Source: Ruminiclostridium sp. (GTDB taxonomy: Bacteria > Bacillota > Clostridia > Oscillospirales > Ruminococcaceae). Taken from it: 59,865 nucleotides of DNA. Location: assembly GCA_017942025.1 (NCBI GenBank), contig JAGAVH010000074.1:1-59865 (forward strand), read 5' to 3'. The notes under the pieces were generated by a model, which saw nothing but the letters and a program-made list of their open reading frames with translations, did not search any database and was not told the origin of the DNA. The position numbers and the translations under genes were made by a program. This document shows positions 35,675-45,700 of the stretch, piece by piece (the stretch's first letter is position 1; every line of letters starts with the position of its first letter).

Positions 35675-37411
35675 TTATGCAAAGCACTGATTTATCTGAA
35701 CAAAATATTCATCGAACTTCGAGAGCTCGTCATTCGGAATATCATACTTCATTCTGATAAGCTTGTCGAAAAGTCCGTAGCTCATAATTTCCGAAACGGG
35801 TTTTCCCTTTGCAATAGCCTCCCCAGCCTTATGATACAGTGTGAGTATCACCTTCATCATAAGTCTTTGCTTTTCAAGAGGTACAAAGGTGTCATCCTTA
35901 TGGAAGGCGTTCTGCTGTAAAAAGCCTACACGGATAACCCTTGCTATTTCAATTACAAGCTTCTGATCGTCAGGAAGAACGTCCGCACCGATAAGCTTTA
36001 CTATTTCCATAAGATTGTTTTCTTCGATAAGAAGCGAAGAAATCTCTTGTCTGAGCTTGCAGAAATCTTCTCCTACATTCTTTGTGTAATAATCCGCAAG
36101 GTCATCATAATATTCAGAATAGCTCTGCGTCCAGTTGATTGCGGGATAATGTCTTGCATATGCAAGGCTCTTATCAAGTGCTAAGAAGCAACGGACAAAT
36201 CGCTTTGTATTCTGTGTTACAGGCTCTGAGAAGTCTGAGCCCTGGGGTGATACCGCACCGATTATGGTTACACTGCCCTCACTGCTATTCAGAGTTTCCA
36301 CATATCCTGCACGCTCATAGAATTCTGAAAGACGTGAAGGCAGATATGCGGGGAAGCCTTCTTCTGCAGGCATTTCTTCAAGTCTGCCTGATATTTCTCT
36401 GAGTGCTTCTGCCCAACGGGATGTGGAATCTGCCATAATAGCAATGTGGTATCCCATATCACGATAATACTCCGCAAGAGTGATGCCGGTATATATAGAC
36501 GCCTCACGTGCCGCAACAGGCATATTCGAGGTATTGGCGATAAGTACCGTTCTGTCGGTCAGAGGTCTGCCGCTTTTAGGGTCGATAAGCTCGGAAAATT
36601 CTTCAAGAACCTGTGTCATCTCATTTCCACGTTCACCGCAACCGATATACACGATTATATCTGCATCGCACCACTTTGCAATCTGGTGCTGTGTCATAGT
36701 CTTACCTGTGCCGAAGCCTCCCGGTACTGCCGCAGTACCGCCCTTTGCAAGAGGCGCAACGGTGTCTATAACTCTCTGTCCTGTTATAAGAGGCTTTGAT
36801 ATAGGCATTCTTCTTGTTACAGGTCTTGGCGATCTTATAGGCCATTTCTGGACTAAGGTAAGCTCGGATTCTGTTCCGTCGGCGTCCTTCACCTTACATA
36901 CCACATCATTCACCTTATATCTGCCGTTATCGGCAACATAAGTTACTGTACCGCTCATTGCCGGAGGTATCATGCATCTGTGTGTAATTATCGGCGTTTC
37001 GGGGCACTGAGCATATACAGTACCTGCTGATACGACATCACCCTCTTTTACCATAAGAGTTACATCAAATTCTCTTTCTTCATCAAGAGCGGGGATAGCG
37101 CTTCCCTCTGTGACATATACACCGCTGATATCGGTCATAGCCTTCAGCGGACGCTGAATGCCATCGTAAATGTTTGAAATAATACCAGGTCCTAATGTAG
37201 CGCACATAGGTGAGCCTGTAGCTTCTACAGGGTCGCCCGGCATAAGTCCTGCTGTACCCTCGTAGACCTGGATGGTTGTAACATCGGATGTTACGCTGAT
37301 AACCTCGCCTATAAGCTTGTTTTCGCCTACGAGTACCATTTCTCGCATTGAAAAGTCCTTGGTGTCCTTCACCTTTACAACGGGACCGTTTATAGCATAA
37401 ATTTTATTCAA
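35675..37411 (-). CDS. atpA: V/A-type ATPase catalytic subunit A
   Basis: About 578 residues. The P-loop is PGGFGTGKTMTQHQIAKW (about 230-247), with GERGNEMTQVLEEF and SRWAEALREISGRLEEMPAEE following, and the A-type insertion (about 110-190) present. It binds and turns over ATP in the head. An ATG at 37417 abuts the GGAGG site, but TTG 37411 has seven-base spacing and gives the usual beginning MNKIYAINGPVV, so I chose TTG. It is eight to 14 bases from the E subunit gene. Confidence 0.96.
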   Translation of the reverse strand: MNKIYAINGPVVKVKDTKDFSMREMVLVGENKLIGEVISVTSDVTTIQVYEGTAGLMPGDPVEATGSPMCATLGPGIISNIYDGIQRPLKAMTDISGVYVTEGSAIPALDEEREFDVTLMVKEGDVVSAGTVYAQCPETPIITHRCMIPPAMSGTVTYVADNGRYKVNDVVCKVKDADGTESELTLVQKWPIRSPRPVTRRMPISKPLITGQRVIDTVAPLAKGGTAAVPGGFGTGKTMTQHQIAKWCDADIIVYIGCGERGNEMTQVLEEFSELIDPKSGRPLTDRTVLIANTSNMPVAAREASIYTGITLAEYYRDMGYHIAIMADSTSRWAEALREISGRLEEMPAEEGFPAYLPSRLSEFYERAGYVETLNSSEGSVTIIGAVSPQGSDFSEPVTQNTKRFVRCFLALDKSLAYARHYPAINWTQSYSEYYDDLADYYTKNVGEDFCKLRQEISSLLIEENNLMEIVKLIGADVLPDDQKLVIEIARVIRVGFLQQNAFHKDDTFVPLEKQRLMMKVILTLYHKAGEAIAKGKPVSEIMSYGLFDKLIRMKYDIPNDELSKFDEYFVQINQCFA

Positions 37412-37425
37412 GGTCATACCTCCGT

Positions 37426-38016
37426 TTAAAGTGAAAGCTCACTGTGATTTGCAAATTCTCTTCGCTGTGCTTCCAGCGAAGTATCAAAGGTGTAATCAAG
37501 ATAAATATTTTCATCAGGATAGTACACCAATATACCGCCAAGCTGAACATTTCTGCCTGCCTGGGTCTTTACCTTGCGGTCACCCAGAGCCTGCTTCAGT
37601 TTATCTGCATCCTTTGTGCTGTGATATATAACGCACTCGCTGTAAAGAGGAATTTCCTTCTCCGCTTTTGCGACAAGTGATTTCAGCTTTTCTGTATATG
37701 CATCGGTATCTGTGTATTGAAGAATACGATTGCTTATTCCTTCAAAAAGCTCGGTTACCTTCTGATTTCGGAAGGCAAGAACCTCTTTTCTCGCCTCAAA
37801 ATCTCTGTGAGAAAGCTCCTTGGCATAGATTATGCCTGTGTCGTGTCTGTCCTGAAGGATATCCTCTTCTTCATCGTGTTTGTATTTTTCCTGTGCCTTT
37901 TCTACAATAGCTTCTGACTCTTTTCTGGCGTTTTCTATAATCTCCTCTGCGATACGCTTCGCATCCTCTATGATTATCTGCCCGAGTCTTTCGGCACGCT
38001 TCTGTTCTTCCAGCAT
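37426..38016 (-). CDS. atpE: V/A-type ATPase subunit E
   Basis: 196 residues from ATG 38016 with GAGAGG upstream. A long N-terminal amphipathic coiled coil (AKRIAEEIIENARKESEAIV) and a compact C-terminal domain (GGILVYYPDENIYLDYTFD) match subunit E, which pairs with subunit G/H to form the peripheral stalk. It lies between F and A. Confidence 0.88.
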   Translation of the reverse strand: MLEEQKRAERLGQIIIEDAKRIAEEIIENARKESEAIVEKAQEKYKHDEEEDILQDRHDTGIIYAKELSHRDFEARKEVLAFRNQKVTELFEGISNRILQYTDTDAYTEKLKSLVAKAEKEIPLYSECVIYHSTKDADKLKQALGDRKVKTQAGRNVQLGGILVYYPDENIYLDYTFDTSLEAQRREFANHSELSL

Positions 38017-38066
38017 ACTATTTTCCTCTCTTAAAGCGGACAAGCCGCCGACAAGATTATGCAGGC

Positions 38067-38375
38067 TTAAAATTTGATACCGATAGCCTCGCCTACATAC
38101 TGGTCTATCGACTGGCTGATACCCGACGCACCATGTCGGTCGGGAATTTCAACGATAAGCGGCTTTGCACAGTTGAGCTTCATATCATATACGGCTTCTC
38201 TGCACATATTTATAAGCTTTTCTGTCATAAGTATAACGCCGATATCCTTGTCAGCCTTTGCTTTTTCCAAGTTTTTTTTAACCTGCTCTGCGGTGTGGAC
38301 TACCACACCGTCTATACCTGCAAGACGCATACCCATCTGGGTATCGTTATTGTCGCTTATCATAAAAAATTTCAT
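38067..38375 (-). CDS. atpF: V/A-type ATPase subunit F
   Basis: 102 residues. MKFFMISDNNDTQMGMRLAG at the N-terminus and VILMTEKLINMCREAVYDMK match the small central-stalk subunit F, which binds subunit D. Position between K and E fits. Confidence 0.9.
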   Translation of the reverse strand: MKFFMISDNNDTQMGMRLAGIDGVVVHTAEQVKKNLEKAKADKDIGVILMTEKLINMCREAVYDMKLNCAKPLIVEIPDRHGASGISQSIDQYVGEAIGIKF

Positions 38376-38395
38376 AACTAAGCCTTTCTCTTTGA

Positions 38396-38839
38396 TCAGG
38401 AGAAGAGAATAAGGATAGAAATAAGCAGACCGTAGATAGCAACACCCTCGCCAAGAGCTACGAAGATAAGTGACTTTGTAAAGTTCTTGTCGTCTTCGGA
38501 TGTAGCGCCTATAGCCGCAGGAGCGGCACTACCTACCGCAATACCTGTACCAATGGTTGCAAGACCTGTTGATAAAGCCGCACTGAGGTATTTAAGTCCA
38601 TCGCCTACACCGAGTGCTGTCTGTACAACTTCGGCGCCTTCTTCAGCCGCAAAAGCGAACACAGGTACAAATATGCTCATAAGTACCATAACGCCGATAA
38701 AGCTACCTGCATTAAGAAGTATGGACTTCTTGGCATTTACGGGCTTGCCGTCGTGCTTTCTCTTTATCATAAGGATAAGGGGGGTGATGATAAGTGCAAG
38801 TGCAAATAAGGGTAATATAAATAAGATTGCTTTTTCCAT
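38396..38839 (-). CDS. atpK: V/A-type ATPase subunit K (rotor-ring proteolipid)
   Basis: 147 residues with four hydrophobic segments. The last helix carries the ion-binding Glu in VALGEGVAIYGLLISILIL, preceded by TGIAVGSAAPAAIGATSEDD in the adjacent helix. It forms the membrane ring that couples ion flow to rotation. Whether it carries sodium or protons cannot be decided by eye. ATG 38839 has GGAGG eight bases upstream; the in-frame ATG at 38854 lies inside that site. Confidence 0.9.
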   Translation of the reverse strand: MEKAILFILPLFALALIITPLILMIKRKHDGKPVNAKKSILLNAGSFIGVMVLMSIFVPVFAFAAEEGAEVVQTALGVGDGLKYLSAALSTGLATIGTGIAVGSAAPAAIGATSEDDKNFTKSLIFVALGEGVAIYGLLISILILFS

Positions 38840-38857
38840 GAGTAGTTCCTCCATATA

Positions 38858-41173
38858 TTAAACATTAACCTGAAGCGGTGTGAATTCTTTTCCATCGCTT
38901 ACATAAAAACGACCAAACAGCTCGTAGAATTCAAGTCTTAATACCTGAATACCTACTATAAAGCCCTCCATAACGATAACAAAAAGGTTACCGAGTATCT
39001 GGACAAGTATCATTCCTGCAGAAAATTCTGTTCCTGCAAGAACATTTACTACCAGCATCATACCTGCGTGGCTTAAAATAAATCCGCCTACACGAAGGAA
39101 TGACATTGTATTTGTAAGATAGGAAAGGCAGGTTTCGAACATTTCGATAAAGCCTTCTACTATCATATTGCCGACGGATTTCTTTTCCTTTACCGTCTTT
39201 TCCTGCTTCATAGCAGCTTTAGTACGTTTGTACCTTGTAAGCTCAGACGGCATCTTCATTCTTTCAAAGGAAAGTCCCAAGAATATTTCGTCAACCTTTG
39301 CCTTATTGCTTTTGGGTGTAAAGTAAACGCCATATACCATTTCGTCCTTTTCTGAAACGGGAACAAACGCATATTCGGCATTCTTGTGATAACCAAGCTT
39401 CTTCTGTGCGCCCACCGGCATTCTGCCGTAGACAGCACGGACATTCTTCATGCTTTCGATATGATCAAGCTGTTTTCTCAGCATCCTAGCGTCATTTTCG
39501 TCCAGTCTGTCAGAGGTTCTGATAGCGGCGGTAGCAACCGCAAGCTTCTTTGTCTGCAGAACATTGCCTCGAACTGAATTTGACACGATGTGAGCCAGAG
39601 GCTCCTTGAAAAACATAATTCCGAGCGGCAGTACTATCAGGAAGATTATATACAGAGGTGTGAACATCGGTATTCCCAGCACAAGCTGCAATGCCGCCGC
39701 TACAAGTACAGATACGTAGAACACCATACCTGCTATACCGTTTGCTCCGAATAAAGCTGATTCGTAATCCTGACGCTTTATAGAAATGGTAATATTCAGT
39801 ATCATACAGATAATTATCAGAATAACACCGATAACAAGCGCCGCTACCAGCAGATAGGTAGACGCCTGGAATATGTTGTGCGGCTGTCCCATAAGCGTGT
39901 AGAAGGGTTCTGAGTGGAAGAAGGGCGTTATCAGTTCTTCGTTTCCGAATACCGAACCGTACAGGAAGCCGAAAAACGCTGAGCTTATACCGATTCGCAT
40001 CATAATAGGTGCAAGCTTTACCTTTTTCCATCTGTCAAGGATGAATCCGAGCAGGGATATCACAAGTCCCTGTCCCAGGTCTCCGAACATTATCCCATAT
40101 AAAAGCATAAAGGTTATAGCCACATAGGGAGTTGGGTCTATGCCGTTATATGCAGGAAGTCCGTACATCTTAACAAACATTTCAAAGGGTCTGAAAAGCC
40201 AGTTGTTTCTGAGCTTTGTAGGAGGCTTCATTCTGTCGTCGATAAAGTAAGGCTTGTCCTCCACCTCTACATCTGTCACAGAAGAAAGATTTTCCTTGAA
40301 GGCGTTAAGATTTCTTGTAGGAATGAATCCCGCCATATGAAAGCGGTTGTTGATTACCGAAACCTGATTTCTCATTTCATAACTGCTGTCAAGGAACCTC
40401 AGCTTACTTCTTACCTTCAGGAAGTAATCATATTCTCTTTCTTTCACTTCGCTGAGTTGTTTCAGTACCTCTTCACGCTGTTCTTCAAGCTCTGCAATCT
40501 GGTGGGAAAGATCCGCAAGAGCTGTTTCACCGTCACCTGTTACATAATCGGGTATTCGGATACGTTCAAAGTACAGTCCGTTGAATATATCATCCGTCTC
40601 CGACTTTGTGCTTATCGGAGCAAAATAAACACCCCATACGTAACCGTCATTTTCATCAAGCGGTACAAACACGAAAGCCTTATCCGAATAGAATTCAAGC
40701 TTTGTATAGCTGTCCGAAGGCATTCTGCCGAACCTTACCTTTACATATTTACAACTTATAATGTCCTTGAAATCCGTGTCAAGGTTAGACAGATTTTCGA
40801 TATGTCTGAGTGCCTGACGATACTGGTCGATAGAATTATCAAGGAAGCCTTTATAGCTTATAAGATCGCCGACCTCTTCTTCTATACTACTGAAGTATGC
40901 GTCAAACTCGTGCTTTGACTCCATCGTAATTCCGTCATAAGCTACCGTTTTATCCTCTATGCCAAGTCCCTGCGCAATATCCTCGGCTCTCTTGATAAGA
41001 TGTCTGTATATATCCTTATCTTTAAGCGTTCTGAACTGGGCAGAGCCATAGGTCAGCGTATAATAATTCGGCTCAAGATGAAAGCACTTTGTTTCACAGC
41101 ACCTGACAAGCACTTTGTTTACCTGTTTTAGCGGTCCGCTGACTGAAACAAGCGACATTTTTTCAACTGCCAA
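38858..41173 (-). CDS. atpI: V/A-type ATPase subunit I (stator a-type)
   Basis: 771 residues from a TTG with AAAGGG eight bases upstream. A cytoplasmic N-terminal half is followed by seven to eight membrane helices from about residue 360, including TPYVAITFMLLYGIMFGDLGQG and the last helix region with VQVLRLEFYELF-like Arg (here GIQVLRLEFYELFGRFY). This is the ion-channel stator. It lies between C and K. Confidence 0.92.
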   Translation of the reverse strand: MAVEKMSLVSVSGPLKQVNKVLVRCCETKCFHLEPNYYTLTYGSAQFRTLKDKDIYRHLIKRAEDIAQGLGIEDKTVAYDGITMESKHEFDAYFSSIEEEVGDLISYKGFLDNSIDQYRQALRHIENLSNLDTDFKDIISCKYVKVRFGRMPSDSYTKLEFYSDKAFVFVPLDENDGYVWGVYFAPISTKSETDDIFNGLYFERIRIPDYVTGDGETALADLSHQIAELEEQREEVLKQLSEVKEREYDYFLKVRSKLRFLDSSYEMRNQVSVINNRFHMAGFIPTRNLNAFKENLSSVTDVEVEDKPYFIDDRMKPPTKLRNNWLFRPFEMFVKMYGLPAYNGIDPTPYVAITFMLLYGIMFGDLGQGLVISLLGFILDRWKKVKLAPIMMRIGISSAFFGFLYGSVFGNEELITPFFHSEPFYTLMGQPHNIFQASTYLLVAALVIGVILIIICMILNITISIKRQDYESALFGANGIAGMVFYVSVLVAAALQLVLGIPMFTPLYIIFLIVLPLGIMFFKEPLAHIVSNSVRGNVLQTKKLAVATAAIRTSDRLDENDARMLRKQLDHIESMKNVRAVYGRMPVGAQKKLGYHKNAEYAFVPVSEKDEMVYGVYFTPKSNKAKVDEIFLGLSFERMKMPSELTRYKRTKAAMKQEKTVKEKKSVGNMIVEGFIEMFETCLSYLTNTMSFLRVGGFILSHAGMMLVVNVLAGTEFSAGMILVQILGNLFVIVMEGFIVGIQVLRLEFYELFGRFYVSDGKEFTPLQVNV

Positions 41174-41194
41174 AATATCATCCCTTTCTTACTA

Positions 41195-42229
41195 TTATAT
41201 AATCAGCATTTTTTCTATTTCTGCTGAGGGTATGGAATATCTTATACCCTCTATTATTGTTGTTAAATTGCTGAGCTCTATCGTCATAAGCTCCACAAGT
41301 GAAAACAGCACTACGCTGTCATACTGGGACAGCATAAGTCTGTCCTTGAAGAAATGAAGATTTGAATAAGCTACCACCGTTTCAAAATCCGCATTTTCTA
41401 TATCCTTACTATGTCTGAAATAAGGATGTTTCCTTATCAGCGCTTCTATTGGCTCTGAATCCGACTTTTCAAGCATAGTCTTCATATCACGCTCGGAAAA
41501 TCTGTAATGATAAGGGAGATGATTGTCCATAACCTGCTCATTGGGCATTTTATAGATACCCTTGAGTCGGTAGCACAGCTTCATATTATAGATATCAGCG
41601 CTGTGCAGCACGCACTTTTCTATCTCTTCCCTCTCCTTGCCGTGAAACTCTTTCTTTATTATCGTTGTAAGCCAGTCATGGAAATGGTGTCCCATAACCG
41701 TTTCGACCATTCTTATTTCCGGAAATAGCGCTCCCTCCGGAATTAAAGGCTTCAGCACCTTATGGTAAGGCGTGCCTTCCATAAATGTCACAACCTCTTT
41801 AAAGGTCCTTGCCTTTACAAGCTCCATAAAATTAACTTCGCTGTACTTCTGAAGAAACATCGGAAAATAAAGAATAAAGTTTTCGTGTTCTCCTGCGCTT
41901 ATATACATTATGGCCTTGATTATCTGGGCTATTTCTTCTCTTTTAAGAAGATAGCGGAAAAATCCGTTTTTCTGTTGGAATTTAAAATGGCACAGCTCGG
42001 TATAGTTACCAATCATCCATTTATAAAGCAGCTGCTCCGCAAGATTTCTGCGTACTGAGCTTTCCGTCACCTCGGAAAAATATTTTTTATATCCCGGCAA
42101 CAGCTTCAGCGCCGCTACCACATAGGAAACATCGCTTTTGCCTGCAAGCTGTCTGTAGTCGGATAATGTCAGCATTTTCCCGTACTTACATCTGGCCTTG
42201 GCAACAACTGCAGATGAACCTGCCGACAT
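41195..42229 (-). CDS. atpC: V/A-type ATPase subunit C (d-type)
   Basis: About 344 residues, all-helical, with KARCKYGKMLTLSDYRQLAG at the N-terminus, as in the V-type C/AC39 family that links the central stalk to the rotor ring. ATG 42229 follows GAGGTGAGGG; the GTG at 42238 overlaps that site. It follows the short peripheral-stalk gene by about 25 bases. Confidence 0.88.
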   Translation of the reverse strand: MSAGSSAVVAKARCKYGKMLTLSDYRQLAGKSDVSYVVAALKLLPGYKKYFSEVTESSVRRNLAEQLLYKWMIGNYTELCHFKFQQKNGFFRYLLKREEIAQIIKAIMYISAGEHENFILYFPMFLQKYSEVNFMELVKARTFKEVVTFMEGTPYHKVLKPLIPEGALFPEIRMVETVMGHHFHDWLTTIIKKEFHGKEREEIEKCVLHSADIYNMKLCYRLKGIYKMPNEQVMDNHLPYHYRFSERDMKTMLEKSDSEPIEALIRKHPYFRHSKDIENADFETVVAYSNLHFFKDRLMLSQYDSVVLFSLVELMTIELSNLTTIIEGIRYSIPSAEIEKMLII

Positions 42230-42253
42230 GTCCCTCACCTCTTGTATCTGTTT

Positions 42254-42565
42254 TTATCCATCAATTACTGCTGTGAATATTTCGTCTTCAAGAGCATCCT
42301 TGTTTTTTTCAAAGAAGCTCTCTATACTCTTTATTCTGTCGTCACGCTCATCATTGGTATCGTGGATATGCTGTATGCCCGTTACCTTCAGGTCCTCGTG
42401 ATAATCCTTTACCATACTGTCGCGCTCTGCTATATATTTAAGTCGTATGCTTTCTTTAACCTTCTCAGCCACCTCAAGCATTTCCTCACTTGTTTTTTTC
42501 GCTGAGTTGACTATCTCTTCTGCCTGCTTTTCATAGGAGATAATTTCCCCGATGATATCCACCAT
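42254..42565 (-). CDS. atpH: V/A-type ATPase subunit G/H (peripheral stalk)
   Basis: 103 residues, almost entirely coiled coil (KQAEEIVNSAKKTSEEMLEV). Small size, first position in the operon and heptad pattern match the G/H subunit that pairs with E in the peripheral stalk. It is the first gene of the set, right after a sigma-70-type promoter. Confidence 0.8.
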   Translation of the reverse strand: MVDIIGEIISYEKQAEEIVNSAKKTSEEMLEVAEKVKESIRLKYIAERDSMVKDYHEDLKVTGIQHIHDTNDERDDRIKSIESFFEKNKDALEDEIFTAVIDG

Positions 42566-42600
42566 ATTTAATTACCCTCTTTCTTTTCGCAGATATATAG

Positions 42601-42629
42601 ATTATACTCCTTTTTTTTATTTAAATCAA
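42601..42629 (-). promoter_or_regulatory. Promoter of the V-ATPase operon
   Basis: Minus-strand TTGATT (42629-42624), spacer 17, TATAAT (42606-42601), about 35 bases before the first start codon. Confidence 0.75.
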
Positions 42630-42746
42630 TAGCGATTTTAACAAAAATGAACATTTTAAAACTAATTTTCGGTAAATATTTCACTATAACACATATTTTT
42701 TAGACGCTTTTTTTACATATGTGTAAAAGAATGTATAATATGTCGC

Positions 42747-42778
42747 AAAAACCGCAACCCTGAAGCTCAGGGTTGCGG
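42747..42778 (-). terminator. Terminator of the CapA-like operon
   Basis: Perfect 12-bp stem (42752-42763 with 42767-42778), three-base loop, and five T on the minus strand (42751-42747), eight bases after the stop at 42787. Confidence 0.85.
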
Positions 42779-42786
42779 CTGTCATT

Positions 42787-45700
42787 TTATTTTATTACAA
42801 GCGGAGTCATATCTCCGAACAGCTGTTTTTGCAAAGCGTAAGGGATATCGGGATTTGCACTTAAAATGCGATGTGCTCTTTCAATATAGGATAGTACATC
42901 CACATTATCATAGATTTTTCTATCTGTTTTTCCCTCAACGATACTGTCAACCGCCCGTGCGCTGTGAGTGTAGAAATCCATTTCATATGTAGCTGTAAAG
43001 GCACGATTCTTTACACCTGACTGCTGTGATATGAATTTATCGCTATAATTTATGACATAGCAGTCTGTAAGCTTTATAAATTCCTGCTCAGAAAGCTTTA
43101 TAAGTCTGTTCTTTTCATCTGCCGAGCTATCCTCAAAGGGACACACTATGTCTGAATTGTCAAGATAATTCTCATTCAGAGTTATTGTAGAAAGTATGAT
43201 GTTATTACCGTACTTTTCTTTAAGGAGTTCAGCGAGCTTTCTCACACATTCTCTGACATAATCGTCGGTAAATACCCCCTTTTCATAAGGCAGTAACTGC
43301 TCAGACTGTGACAAGAATGTCTTGAAAATTCTGGTAGCCTCACATCTTGGTGTCTGTACGAAATATGTATCGTCGTAGAAGTAAATTGGTCTTATTATCT
43401 CGTTGAAATCAACAAGTATCCAGTCTGACGGCTTGCTGAGCTTTTCAAAGCGTTTTTTTGCAAGCTCCTTATACAGCAGGGAGTGAGAATCCACATAGCT
43501 GTAATCAACCTCTACAGGCTTACAAAACGCAGTAAGCACGGAGCAATCAGCTACAGATGTACCGCTTGCCGCAACAGAACAACCTGCAAGTATATCCTTG
43601 AGATTGGTACCGCCAAGCATATCAACGGTAACAGGTCTGTTCTTTTTATAATACTCCGAAACCAGTACAGATACCGCTGATTTATTCTGTCCCGAAATGA
43701 TAAGCTGTGCGCATTTAAGATAAAATTCAAGATTTCTTGTATCAAGTGTACAGCCGGGAATAATTCCCTGCTTATCAAAGTAGGATGAAAGAACCTGAGC
43801 CAGCAGTTCCTTTGCATAAAGGTCAAGTCTTATTATCTCTTCAACCTCCTTGTTTTCGGGCTTGCCTTTTAAAAGGCTGTAGATAGCACAACAAACCCTG
43901 CGCAAGGTCTTATTCTCCCCGAAGTCATAGGTCGTTACAAGCTCGGAAAGATTCAACGGTGCATTTTTCTTCATATTCTGAAGGTCGTCAAAATGAGCGC
44001 CTATAAAGTCGGAGCTGAGCTTTGAGATTATGATATCCGCCGTTACATTCGTTCCGAAGAAGAAGCTCTCACAATCCGATTTTTTGATAGCGTCGAATCG
44101 TTCTGCTACCATAGAAAGCCAGAGTCTGTTGTTTTTCTGCATAGAATAGCTCTGCGCCAGATAGTCATCCTTCGCAATGTTTATAGCGGCTTCAGATATG
44201 TTCTGTGCAAAACGGCTGTCACGATTTACCGCATAGCAGGTACCGTTTTTGTTGACATATCCGGGATAATAACCTGAAACGTCAACCACTACAGGATTAA
44301 CCTTTCTTATAAAGTAGCTTTCCATATCAAATAAAAGCTTACTGTCAAGGGCAGTATCATCTGTCTTTATAAATCTGCCGTTTCTGTAATAAAGCTTAGG
44401 GTCGGTAACCTTTACGAGTATTATTCTCCTCTTATCGTAAACAGAGGTTACCGCTTCGATATATTTGTCAAGAAGCGGCATCCAGACATCGCTTTCCTTT
44501 ATATCCATAAGCTTCAGTCGGCTACTGTTCTCTTCAAAGAACCGTGACTGTCTGAAGGCTCTGCCCCCTGAGTAAATCACGCCGTCAAGTTCATAGTGAG
44601 GTGTTGTTACGGTATAATAAAAGTCAAGAATAAGGGCGTCTTTCTTATTTTCTTCGAGATACTCTGTAAAATTCTTTGTAAGATTCCAGTAAAGAGGTGT
44701 TACCGAATCACGGTACATATCCTCTTCAACCTCGATTTTTTCTCCGGATAATGCAAGTTGGGAGATAAAAAGATGTGAGCGGTCTGTGACAGCCTCTTCG
44801 TTTTCTTTAAAAAGCTCGGAAATAAGCGCAGAGCCATTAAGTGCAAAGCTTATATCCTGCTGTGGCTTCTGATATCTTGCATAGCTTATTTTATTACCGA
44901 GAGCCGCCTTTATACGGTTTATGTAGCCGACATAATCGGAATTACCGAAGGTTGCACGGTTTGCTTCGGAAAGCACAAGAGCATGACGCATGGACGTGCC
45001 TCTCGTCATAGCATAAGGAATGTAACCTGTAAAATCGTTTCTTACCTTACCTGTTTTGCCATCTCTTGCAAGACGAAGGCATAGAAGCGCTCCTATATTC
45101 TCAAATCTTGTCACTGCTTTTCCGGGCGTTACAGTACCTATCGAATATGCAACACTTACATTTCTGCCATCCTTTGCGGTTATCACATCGTACTCGCAAA
45201 GTGTACCGAGTCCGCAACCCACAACAAAATCAGCTCCGTATCCGGCAAGCTTTGCGGCGTATCTTCTCCACGCCACCTTTACTACAGGCGTATGTCGTTC
45301 CTTCCAGTTGCAATAAACTATAATAAACTCAGCGCCCTGGCTCTTTACCGTGCCTATGGCTGAGGATATATCATAATCAAGTGTTGTGCTTAAAAAGCCT
45401 ACTCTGATATTATTTATATTTACCACTCTGAAACGTTCGCCGCAGAATTCTGCCGCACCCGACGAGAAAACAGAAACAGGATATGACGAAAGCGCCTTAG
45501 GTGCTTTTCTCGCCAGCTTTCCGCTCAGGCAAAGCGAATCCAGTCCTGCTCTGCATAAGGTATCCAGAATTGCAGAGGGGCAGTTATTTACATTCTCATT
45601 TTCGTAGGTATAATCCTTATTGTCATTTACATCGGTATCGAGTGCCGCTACGGAATAATCCGATGAACGGAACACCTCGCCCAGCGACGACATTGTATAA

